From: Entrophospora sp. SA101
Lineage: Eukaryota; Glomeromycota; Glomeromycetes; Entrophosporales; Entrophosporaceae
Direction of reading: 5' to 3'
Length of the DNA: 64,000 nucleotides
Assembly (NCBI GenBank): GCA_958430865.1
Contig: CAUDNR010000313.1
Span: 47,656 to 111,655, forward strand
The notes beneath the pieces were generated by a model. That model ran no database searches. It saw only the letters and a list, made by a program, of their open reading frames with translations, and was not told where the DNA came from. Below are positions 40,859-48,817 of this stretch, in pieces. The translations under genes and the position numbers were made by a program. Position 1 is the first letter of the stretch; each line of letters begins with the position of its first letter.

Positions 40859-41202
40859 ATAATTATTTATATTTTACCTTTCGACTGTTATAATTAACCT
40901 AATTGAATGATAACTATAGGTAAATAAACAATTAATCTCTTTATAGTTAACAAAAGAGGTCATTGTGATAAGCATTTAGAGCATGGAATTGACCGAGATT
41001 CAATTATTTAACTAGTAAAACTGCTAAATAATCGCTATTTTCCCCGAAAACAAGCAGCCCGAAAAAAAGAACTATTTCAAAACTTATCCGGAATTACACG
41101 GAAAAAGACATAAACTAGTTTGGTGATGATGAAAAGAAGTAGACACTTATCTTTGAGTGCGAACTTGCCACCCTGATTAGTAAAATTAGAGTATATAAAA
41201 TC
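40859..41202. other. Gene debris between toxin-antitoxin island and HExxH genes
   Basis: No intact gene. Short open pieces (for instance RYFPRKQAARKKELFQNLSG near 41030, then KTYPELHGKRHKLVW in the next register) look like a decayed coding sequence on the plus strand. Confidence 0.4.
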
Positions 41203-41337
41203 ATGAAAAAAAACCAAGGGCAAGAAATCATTGAAATTCCTATTAACGCTGAGGAAGAGAAAGTTTTTCAGCGAGTAGAAAGCGATGAATACTTGGGCAG
41301 TTTGGTTGAGGTGGGTTTGAATGTCATTCATAGTTAA
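41203..41337 (+). CDS. Short hypothetical frame
   Basis: 44 codons, MKKNQGQEIIEIPINAEEEK to VEVGLNVIHS. Composition looks coding. It may be an intact small gene or the end of the debris upstream. It converges on the HExxH gene at 41345. Confidence 0.35.
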   Translation: MKKNQGQEIIEIPINAEEEKVFQRVESDEYLGSLVEVGLNVIHS

Positions 41338-41344
41338 ATTTTAA

Positions 41345-41872
41345 TTATTTTCAATAATTTTTTAATTCTTGGTATTCGGAGGAAGTTTCAATTAGTTTTA
41401 AAATCTCGGCTTGAACTTTATCGTGTTCCTTGCCGTGTCCGCCGTTGATTTCTTGGGTGGCGGGTTGAGTATCAGTTAAAACGACATGCCCTAACTCGTG
41501 AGCTAGCACTCTAATCAAGTTATCTAAACCAAACAATTCTTTAAATTCAGTAGGATTAATAAAGTAAACTCGTAATCCTAATTGCTGGTATAAAAATAAG
41601 CGATTAAGGTAAATAGTGCGGTTATAAATTGCTAGCTCTCCCATTTGGCAAAAAGGCTCGCGGTCATGTCAACCACACTGGATTTTTACTTGCTTTTTAT
41701 CATCTAATCAAGGTTTTTCAAGCATAAAACCGCCAAAACGCACCACGGGTTCGGATTGAAAATAACCAAAAGGGATACCTAACTGCTGACGGAAACGATA
41801 ATAGTAAGTATTAATTAAGTAATCAAAAAATCTATCCCAAGTTTCTAACTTTCCAATATCTCGTAAGTTCAT
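41345..41872 (-). CDS. HExxH protein (putative zinc peptidase), copy 1
   Basis: 175 residues. A zinc-peptidase type helix LIRVLAHELGHVVLTD (HELGH near residue 125), preceded by YLNRLFLYQQLGLRVYFINP and followed by GKEHDKVQAEILKLIETSSEYQEL. Four TGA-Trp codons. It is related along most of its length to the protein at 42261. No signal peptide. I do not recognise the family; activity is inferred from the motif only. Confidence 0.65.
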
Positions 41873-41979
41873 TTTCGCTCTTTAACCTTACCTTGTTTGT
41901 CAAAATTAACCACTTGTCCGCAAGCTAATAACTGTTTTTTGGGATTAGGGTTAATGTTCTTTATTTGCTTTTTTTCCAT
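41845..41979 (-). CDS. Short frame upstream of HExxH copy 1
   Basis: 44 codons, MEKKQIKNINPNPKKQLLAC to RKWTYEILES, overlapping the start of the HExxH gene by 28 bp in another register. May be a coupled small gene; unproven. Confidence 0.35.
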
Positions 41980-42125
41980 ATAAGTTATTTTTGCTTATTT
42001 TGGGCTGTTTTGGGGATTTTTTAGGCTTTTTCTTTCGTTTCTTGCTAATATTCCGTCAGCGTCTATTCTTTAACCGAGCAGGAGAAAAGTTTTTAATATG
42101 AGCTAACAATTTTTTCTTGGTTTCC

Positions 42126-42251
42126 TTACGGTTTTTTTCTTGCTGATGCTGTTTTTTTGCCGTAGAATTTTCAATAAATTATCCAGGCAATGAGAAACAC
42201 CAACAAAAGCGGGAAAAATAAGAGGGTTAGGAGGAATTTATCGTTTGACAT
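42126..42251 (-). CDS. Small MSN-type membrane peptide
   Basis: 41 residues: MSNDKFLLTLLFFPLLLVFL, the rest of one membrane helix, and a basic tail (GKKTASARKKP). It starts 10 bp after the HExxH copy 2 gene. Matches the frameshifted copy at 24881-25040, so it is a real small family. Function unknown. Confidence 0.55.
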
Positions 42252-42260
42252 TTAATTAGT

Positions 42261-42692
42261 TTAAGCCTCGGGGTCGTTCCATCACTCCTTAAATTTCTCA
42301 TATTCAGCCGAATTAACTATCATTTGTTTAATTTCTTTCGTAAATTGTGCGTGTTCTTTCACTAATTCCGGAGCCAGGAATTCACCATTAGCATCTTTTT
42401 TACCACTACTTTCACAACTGCTTTTACCATATTTAACAAATTGAATGTAATGGGCTAATTCGTGGCTAATAGTTTCAGTTAAAGCACTAAAATCAATCAT
42501 TAAATAGCGTTCAGGAGTGGCAAAATAACGCTTATGACCTAATTTGTTAAGTAAATATAACTGATTAAGTTTAATAATCACTAATTTATTTTGTTCGTCA
42601 TAGCCACAATTTCCCATCTCGCCTTGGTTTTCGCCATCAGAGAGAGATTTTTGGTAAAAGCCGCCAAAAATTAAAGATAATAACATTACCAT
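42261..42692 (-). CDS. HExxH protein (putative zinc peptidase), copy 2
   Basis: 143 residues. ALTETISHELAHYIQFVKYG carries HELAH near residue 81. The flanks IKLNQLYLLNKLGHKRYFATP and HAQFTKEIKQMIVNSAEYEKF align with copy 1 at 41345, from which it differs by a shorter N-terminus and an insertion (CESSGKKDANGEF). Ends WWNDPEA through two consecutive TGG/TGA Trp codons. Confidence 0.65.
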
Positions 42693-42758
42693 ATTTGTGT
42701 TAAATGAAAAGACAGCCAGTTTGCAAAAACTGTTTTGTTAATCTTTCTATAAAAGTGT

Positions 42759-43349
42759 ATGAAAAAAGAGTCAAATGTAAAACTCCTCGTTGGTCTGGGT
42801 AATCCCGGAATAGAATACCAAAAGACCCGTCATAATTTAGGTTTTCAAGTAATTGCTCATTTAGCCAATAAATTAAATCTTCCCTGGCAAAAAGAAAAAT
42901 TTAAAGGATTGTATACCACTAGCATCTATTTAAAACAAAAAATTATGCTTTTAAAGCCTTTAACTTATATGAATAATTCTGGTGAGTGTATTCGGGATTT
43001 TGTGAACTACTGGCAAATACCGTTAGCAAATATTTTGGTCATTTACGATGACTTGTCTCTCCCTTTGGGAACTTTTCGCTACCGGCAACAAGGTTCTAGC
43101 GGAGGACACAATGGGGTAAAAAATATTATTGAATGTTTAGGAACGCAAAATTTTAAAAGATTAAAAATTGGAATTGGTCCTAAGCGGGAAACGCTCGGGA
43201 ATGATAATTATCAGTTTTTTAGGCAAAAAGGTTCGATAAAAGATTGGGTTTGCCAAAAATTTACCCAAGAAGAAGTGAAAGAAATTGAAAAAATCCTTCC
43301 TGATTTAGTTGACAAATTATTAGAATGGTTAGGAAATAATAGTTTATAA
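42759..43349 (+). CDS. pth: Peptidyl-tRNA hydrolase
   Basis: 196 residues. KLLVGLGNPGIEYQKTRHNLGF holds the catalytic His, LTYMNNSGE the conserved Asn, IYDDLSLPLGTFR the Asp, and GSSGGHNGVKNI the substrate loop. It recycles peptidyl-tRNA after drop-off. Length normal, intact. Confidence 0.96.
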   Translation: MKKESNVKLLVGLGNPGIEYQKTRHNLGFQVIAHLANKLNLPWQKEKFKGLYTTSIYLKQKIMLLKPLTYMNNSGECIRDFVNYWQIPLANILVIYDDLSLPLGTFRYRQQGSSGGHNGVKNIIECLGTQNFKRLKIGIGPKRETLGNDNYQFFRQKGSIKDWVCQKFTQEEVKEIEKILPDLVDKLLEWLGNNSL

Positions 43350-43566
43350 AAAACCCGTAATGATAGATTTTCCCGAACCTGTGAATAATATTCCGAGTCT
43401 CGATCCGGGAAATGAGCGTTCCGTAATTTTTACCACTTCTGACTTTTGGCTGGTTTTTTCCTCAAGCGGGCATGTATTTTCTTTCATCTCTATTTTGCTC
43501 TAGATATTTTGCTCTAGACAAAAATGAATGGTGGAAAAAAAGTTCTGATTGTTAAAAATAATTTAT

Positions 43567-43941
43567 ATGTTTCAAAATGAGTCTCGTTTGTTGGTAGCTG
43601 ATAATTCTGGGGCTAAGGAGTTGCTAATTATTCGTTGTTTAGGTGGTTCTAATCGCAAATTTAGCCACATAGGAGACCGAGTAATTGCTACCGTGAAAAA
43701 AGTTGACCCTCACGCTTCCAATATTAAAAAAGGGCAGATAGTCACGGCTTTAATCATTACTAGCAAAAAAGGATTTCACCGCACTAATGGCAACTTTGTT
43801 GGTTTTAGTAAAAATTATGCTGTCTTGATAAAAAAAGAAGACCAACAATTAATTGGCACGCGAATTTTAGTGCCAATTTTGCGTGAGTTTGAAGGATGAG
43901 GTTATAAAAAACTTCTTTCTTTGACCAAGGAAGTAATTTAA
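43567..43941 (+). CDS. rplN: Ribosomal protein L14
   Basis: 124 residues. MFQNESRLLVADNSGAKELL, IGDRVIATVKKVDP, VGFSKNYAVLI and IGTRILVPILREF are the L14 pattern. Start at 43567 fits the family; an upstream in-frame non-ATG start at 43549 adds nothing conserved. Ends 1 bp before rplX. The 217 bp upstream hold no convincing gene but contain a short direct repeat (ATTTTGCTCTAGA) near 43490-43520. Confidence 0.94.
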
Positions 43942-43942
43942 T

Positions 43943-44221
43943 ATGGCGAAGTTAAGATTAAAATCAGGTGATCTAGTAAAAGTAATTACTGGTAAATTCC
44001 GTGGTCTGGTAGACAATATTCATCATCTAGAACCAAAAAAAGAACAAGTTTACTTAACCAAAGCAGCGAGGAAAACTTACAATAAATCTCCTGACGTCAA
44101 AAAAAAAAGTCGATTAAAAGATGTTTTGGTTCCTCTCCATATTTCTAACGTGATGGCTTGTAAAGAGGAATTATCACCAAAGAAAAGCAGTTTAGGGCAA
44201 AAAAAGAAAAAAGTTAAGTAA
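43943..44221 (+). CDS. rplX: Ribosomal protein L24
   Basis: 92 residues. KLRLKSGDLVKVITGKFRGL is the KOW motif, and PLHISNVMAC the C-terminal family signature. Co-transcribed with rplN. The next gene of the usual spc order, rplE, is missing; a convergent nusG follows. Confidence 0.94.
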   Translation: MAKLRLKSGDLVKVITGKFRGLVDNIHHLEPKKEQVYLTKAARKTYNKSPDVKKKSRLKDVLVPLHISNVMACKEELSPKKSSLGQKKKKVK

Positions 44222-44276
44222 ACAAAAGTTAATACGAAAAAGTGTAAACTTTGGCAACATTAACAAAAGCAGAAAA

Positions 44277-44819
44277 TTAACTTTTCTTTATTTTCAGGCA
44301 ATCAGTCAGCAAAACTTTAATCGGATTCAAGCGACCAAGAAAATCAACATTAATGGTAATTAGATTTTTTTTTGGTTCAATCTCAGTAATTTCTCCTTGG
44401 CAGTCGGCATAAATTCCGTGAATAACTTTTATCAAGTCTCCGCGTTTAAAATTGTTGTCTTCGGCTTTTTCTTGGTCAATTTCTCCTTTTTCGGCTTTTT
44501 GAAGTAAAGTTAAAAAATCAGCAGTTTTTTGGGGAGACAAGGGAATAGGTAAAGTTTTTTCGCTTCTAGTGTGGTTGAGAAAAACAATTACCCCAGGAAT
44601 GTTGTAAATTAATTGAACTAATGATTCATCTAAAGAACAGTAACAAAAAGTATATCCTGAAATCAAACTTTTTCCTTTTGCATTCTTGGGAAGAAAACGT
44701 AAATCAGCAACTTTTTCTTGGGAGTTGGTTTTTTCTAACTCGTCTTGAATTTTGGTGATTACTTCTTTTTCTTTACCACCGCGTACTAATAATATGTATC
44801 AAAAATAATTTAAATTCAT
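44277..44819 (-). CDS. nusG: Transcription factor NusG
   Basis: 180 residues. NGN domain opens NYFWYILLVRGGKEKEVI and holds ISGYTFCYCSL and IPGVIVFLN; the C-terminal KOW domain reads FKRGDLIKVIHGIYADCQGE. NusG binds RNA polymerase and links it with the ribosome. secE and rplK are not adjacent, again a broken standard cluster. Confidence 0.88.
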
Positions 44820-45057
44820 TATAAAACGAAATAATAGGCATTATCTAGAATCGTTTATACCATGGCTACTTTTTTATTTCGCCTATGCCTATAATTAATT
44901 TTTAGTGTTGTTTAATCGGAAGGGTACAAAAAAACCGGCGAACACAAAGAGGGATTAGGTTGAACTGCAACCTTTTTAGACTTTTTAAAAAATCATTATA
45001 TAGTTGATTAGTTAATGAAAATTAATAAATTACAATTAGTTATATAAAAATAGAAAT

Positions 45058-45898
45058 ATGACAGATGCGCAAAACTGATTAAACAGTGCCATTCCTATTA
45101 ATCACAGGAGAAACATTCAAGAATTACATATTTTTCGTGATGGTGTACAAAACAATGAGGACCACGAAATAGTTTATCAACATGCTGAGAATAAATATTA
45201 TCTTTCTTTGGAGGATAGTTTGACGGGAAGTTTAGAATTGTCCACTTTCCCTTATTTAGAAAAATTAACTATCGAAGAGCAATGTATTACTCATTTAAAT
45301 TTAACTAATTGCGAACAACTCGAAACTATTCAATTAACCAAAAATTATTTAAGAGACATTATTTGACCTACACAAGCACCACGACTGAGAGATGTTGATT
45401 TAAATGATAATAATCTTTCGGCTCGTGATTTGTCTTGCTTTGCTAATTTTCCTAGCATAAAAAATTTTGTATTTAGGAACAGATAATGAAGACAGAATAA
45501 ATTGTAATATTTATAATCGTTGGAATGGCTCTTTGTCTCATCTCAATCATTTGAGGGATTTAGAAAAATTAGACATTAATGCTACTGATATCAATGGAGG
45601 CTTGCTTTATTTGCCCACCGATTACTTATATCATTTTACTTTTGGCAATTGTGGTCGAACCAATGCTGGAGTGGATAGTTTCAAAATATTTTTAGAAAGG
45701 GACGTTGAATTAAGAGAGGGAGAAACTATGGAAGATTGAGCTAGGATGGGAATTGAGGCAACTGATGAAAATGATAACTATTTGGATGAGGATGCGCACA
45801 AAATAGAAATTATTGAAAGATGACAGCAAAGAGTAGGGCGGGAATTACAGCAACAGCTTCAACAAACTCAAATTCAAGTTTCTCCAAGAGGTCAATAA
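45058..45898 (+). pseudogene. Leucine-rich-repeat-like protein, one frameshift
   Basis: Starts MTDAQNWLNSAIPINHRRN; repeats in the leucine-rich style follow (TGSLELSTFPYLEKLTIEEQ, ITHLNLTNCEQLETIQL, LRDVDLNDNNLSARDLS). At the T4 run 45465-45468 the frame shifts: one T fewer would join IKN to LYLGTDNEDRINCNI and a Q-rich C-terminus ending 45898. The combined product would be about 280 residues. LRR proteins of this sort usually mediate protein-protein contact, possibly with the host. No signal peptide or anchor seen. Confidence 0.6.
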
Positions 45899-46421
45899 AC
45901 AGGAAAGAGGTAAATACTGGTCTTATCTCCGCAATACTTTTTTGTATCATGCCCTTTCTAATAGTTTATAAATGACTTTTTAGGGAAACGAAGGACGTTT
46001 TTCTTTCAAATAGTAACGAGAACAAACGAATAATCAAGCCTATATCTTTTTTTATATGGGTCAGCAATTCCCTTTCAATTTTTCCTTATTGCTCAATCTT
46101 TTTATAACATTTTAGCATCACCTTTTTTTTGCTTAACTTTTTTCAGCATTTTTTACTACTCTGAGACTATCCGGCAAAAGAAAAATGGTGATAATTGGAT
46201 ACACTGATAATTTCTTAAAGTATGTAGCGAACTTTATTAAGAAGTTTTTCAATTTGTTTTTCTTCGGAAAAACGCACTTTTATTTCTTTTTTTTGCCATT
46301 GCATTCGCATTTACTTTGTTTTTTATTACAGTTACCGCAAACTACTCTTCTTTGTCCCATATAAGATTTTTAGTTGAAGTTGCAAAAATCAATCCTGCTA
46401 TCAATTTGGTTCCTGAGTTAA
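45899..46421. other. 523-bp intergenic region before tmRNA
   Basis: No convincing gene. A 31-codon minus-strand frame (MRMQWQKKEIKVRFSEEKQ) near 46218-46310 has a coding-like composition but no support. Otherwise T-rich unstructured sequence. Confidence 0.4.
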
Positions 46422-46795
46422 TGGTGGAGATGAGGGGATTGAACCCCTGTCCTTAAATAGTGAATAATTAGGTCTACAGCTTATTCAGTTAAAGTTTTTT
46501 TGGCTTAATATTAACTGACAAATACTAGTTAGCCAAATAGTTCATTTTCAATAATCAACCAAGGAGTAAATGAACAAACTCGCTTGACCAATTCCCTGTC
46601 ATTACGAATTACTTGTAGGGAGTAAGCAATAAGAACTAGTTAAGAATTTAAATTCTTGCGTAGTTAGTTCTGTAGTTGTTATTCAACAAACTTGCAGGAA
46701 TATTTGGACTTTCGTCAATTTCATTAGTATCTTGATTTTTTTCAAGTTTTTGCTGCCCTAATTATCGGCTGAATTAAGTCAAAACTAACATCCCC
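46422..46795 (-). ncRNA. ssrA: tmRNA (ssrA)
   Basis: 374 nt on the minus strand. The tRNA-like ends pair GGGGATG with CATCTCC, and ACAGGGGTTCAATCCCCT forms the T arm; CCA is encoded. Inside, the open frame GGG CAG CAA AAA CTT ... gives a tag of about 34 residues (QQKLEKNQDTNEIDE at the start, NYRTNYARI at the end, then TAA). Long tags are typical of mycoplasmas, but those known end in hydrophobic YAFA-like residues. It rescues ribosomes on mRNAs lacking stop codons. Confidence 0.95.
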
Positions 46796-46834
46796 ATTTA
46801 CGAAGTCATTGCTCATTCCCATCAGCGGGAAACA

Positions 46835-47686
46835 TTATCAATACTTCGTATTATTATTTTTAAGAGTTTTGTAATTTATTTTTTCTTTTAATCAGATTAA
46901 AAAATAGGACAATAAAGAAAAACCTACATAAGCGACGAGAACCACACTAATTATTCAAAAAAGACGAGAGGTTAGATTTTGAGAATAATTAACATCTTTT
47001 TCGTGTACTTGTTGACCCATAATGCGGTAAAAGAAAGGATAAGGATAATTTCGCGGAAAGTCGTAGGATAATTTGCCGGGGTGAACTCAGCGATTGCTGG
47101 CTTTTTCGCGCAAAATAACATAAAAAAAAATAAATGCTTGGATTTACTAAAATTCCAATAGTGGTTAATTTGAAATTTTTTTTTAATCGATCGACTTCAC
47201 TAAATTTGTAAAAGTAATAAAACAATAATAAGGGAATAAAAATATGCGAAATAGCCGTATTAAATCAGTAGTAGGTTTGGGTTTTTATTTCTCAGGAATT
47301 GAAAAGATTAATTGTTCGGTTCGGGTTATCAGCGTCCGGCACGTAAATTCATTCTATTTTCTTCTTAGAGAGATAATAAATTGCAAAGTTGCCAATAAAG
47401 GCAAAAAGCATTATCAGGTTAGCAATTAAAATAGTCAAATCAAAAATTTGCTCAAAATAACTGCTTTTTTGTCCTTTTATTAATTTATAAATAACTCAAA
47501 TTATCGTTAATCAACCTACTCAAACACACCACCAACTAGAAATTCAAAGCCAATATCCAAGATTACTAGCTCGGGCAAAAGAATACTCAGAGCGACGAAA
47601 CAAGTCCAAATGAGCAGCCATAAAAATACATAAAGCATGAGTTAGACCGATAGTTAAAAAAAGAAATACATTTTTTTTTTTTTCAT
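46835..47686 (-). pseudogene. Multi-span membrane protein, two homopolymer shifts
   Basis: The ATG at 47686 is followed by 13 A; the frame in register with it ends quickly, while the next register gives a long hydrophobic protein (NVFLFLTIGLTHALCIFMAA, WLTIIWVIYKLIKG, IANLIMLFAFIGNFAIYYL, ISHIFIPLLLFYYFY). At the A9 run 47122-47130 (plus strand) a second shift leads to REKASNRWVHPGKLSYDFPR and NYPYPFFYRIMGQQ and a last helix. With both repaired the product has six or seven helices. WVHPxK...YPYPFF suggests a conserved mycoplasma membrane family, which I cannot name with certainty. Either phase-variable or error-affected. Confidence 0.6.
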
Positions 47687-47702
47687 ATTTTTGTGCTTGG
47701 GT

Positions 47703-47993
47703 TTAACTATGATTAATCAAAAGAGTTAAGTCAGGCTCAATTAGTCTGCGAAAAGCAGGGCTCATGTTTTTTCAATTAACTAATTCCACACAAAAAGGTA
47801 AATCAGATTCTTTAAATTCCTCTTCGATTTGGAAAACAATTGCGTCGGGTATCTCCTCTTGGTAGCAAAGATCTAAATCAGATAAACGGCGAGCATTACC
47901 CTTTGCCCGGGAACCATAAGCGTAAAAGCGATAAGGTCTTTTGCTAAGTATTTGTTGGACTATTTTTTGGTGTCTAGCTTCTAATTGAATCAT
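47703..47993 (-). CDS. MNT-type nucleotidyltransferase, copy 2
   Basis: 96 residues. FYAYGSRAKGNARRLSDLDL has the GS and DxD residues; the alignment with copy 1 at 39300 runs from RHQKIVQQIL through NWKNMSPAFRRLI. Its HEPN partner upstream is deleted in the middle, so this antitoxin is orphaned. Confidence 0.8.
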
Positions 47994-48050
47994 ATGTAGT
48001 TTAGGGGATTTCGTAATATGTCTCAGGTATTTCTTTGGGAGTAGCATAAA

Positions 48051-48245
48051 CTAACTGTGCCCGGAGAAGTAATACTTTCCTAATGGCATGCTAGCTAATT
48101 CATAGCACACTTCAAAAGCTTGGATGACCCCAGCTCTTTCGTAATCATTTTGTGCATTTTGGAGAATTTCTGCTAAAAAATTACGAGTAGAGATAAGCGG
48201 TCTGATATTGATTTTTCTGTCTTGTTTATTGTTTTTTTCCGTCAT
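48051..48245 (-). pseudogene. HEPN-domain gene, internally deleted
   Basis: 64 open codons. STRNFLAEILQNAQNDYERA and FEVCYELA match the intact HEPN gene at 39562, then the frame runs out. The Rx4-6H region is gone; a scrap of the C-terminus (VYATPKEIPETYYEIP) survives in another register just downstream. So the toxin half of this second pair is dead. Confidence 0.65.
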
Positions 48246-48400
48246 TTACTTAGAATCTTTTTTGACATTTCATTTAATTTTAGCCATACCCAATCAGCAA
48301 AAATTTGTGCTGATATTAAGTTTAAAAGACAAGATAATTCACTACTGGATTCGCTGGTGCTTTGGTCTAGTTGTTAGAGAGAAGTTCTGAATTTAAAACT

Positions 48401-48799
48401 CTACTTCTCTTTTTCTAACTTCGCTAATTCTTCCCGGAGAGCGTCAACTCTGTGTTGATAACTCGTTCACTTGCGGAAACGGAAAAGAGCCCAAAAGATT
48501 CAAGTTGTAACTCAAGCAAAAACAAAAACAAACATTCCTCATTTAATATAGTCCAAGCGTATTTGGGCATCATAAGGTAATTTCTCTTTAAGAACTCCAT
48601 TAGTATCTAAATGATCCTTAGTGCCTAGTTTAGCAATGATTTTCGGCATTAACCATAAAATGGCAACAGCAATAGCTAATGCTATCACCAGCGTAAGAAG
48701 ATTAACAAAAAACCATTTTAAACTGCGGTCTCTTTCTCTTTCGGCTTTGGCTATTTCTTTTTCAATTTCTAATTTTCTTAGTTTTGTATTCGTGTCCAT
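48401..48799 (-). CDS. Two-helix membrane protein next to the 1078-residue protein
   Basis: 132 residues. Charged start (KLRKLEIEKEIAKAERERDR), first helix about 29-52 (WFFVNLLTLVIALAIAVAIL), a loop, second helix about 88-108 (MFVFVFAWVTTWIFWALFRF) and a C-terminal coiled coil (VDALREELAKLEKEK). It starts 19 bp after the stop of the giant gene at 48818-52054 and is probably its operon partner. Unknown function. Confidence 0.65.
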
Positions 48800-48817
48800 A
48801 ATTTTATTTCCCTCTGC

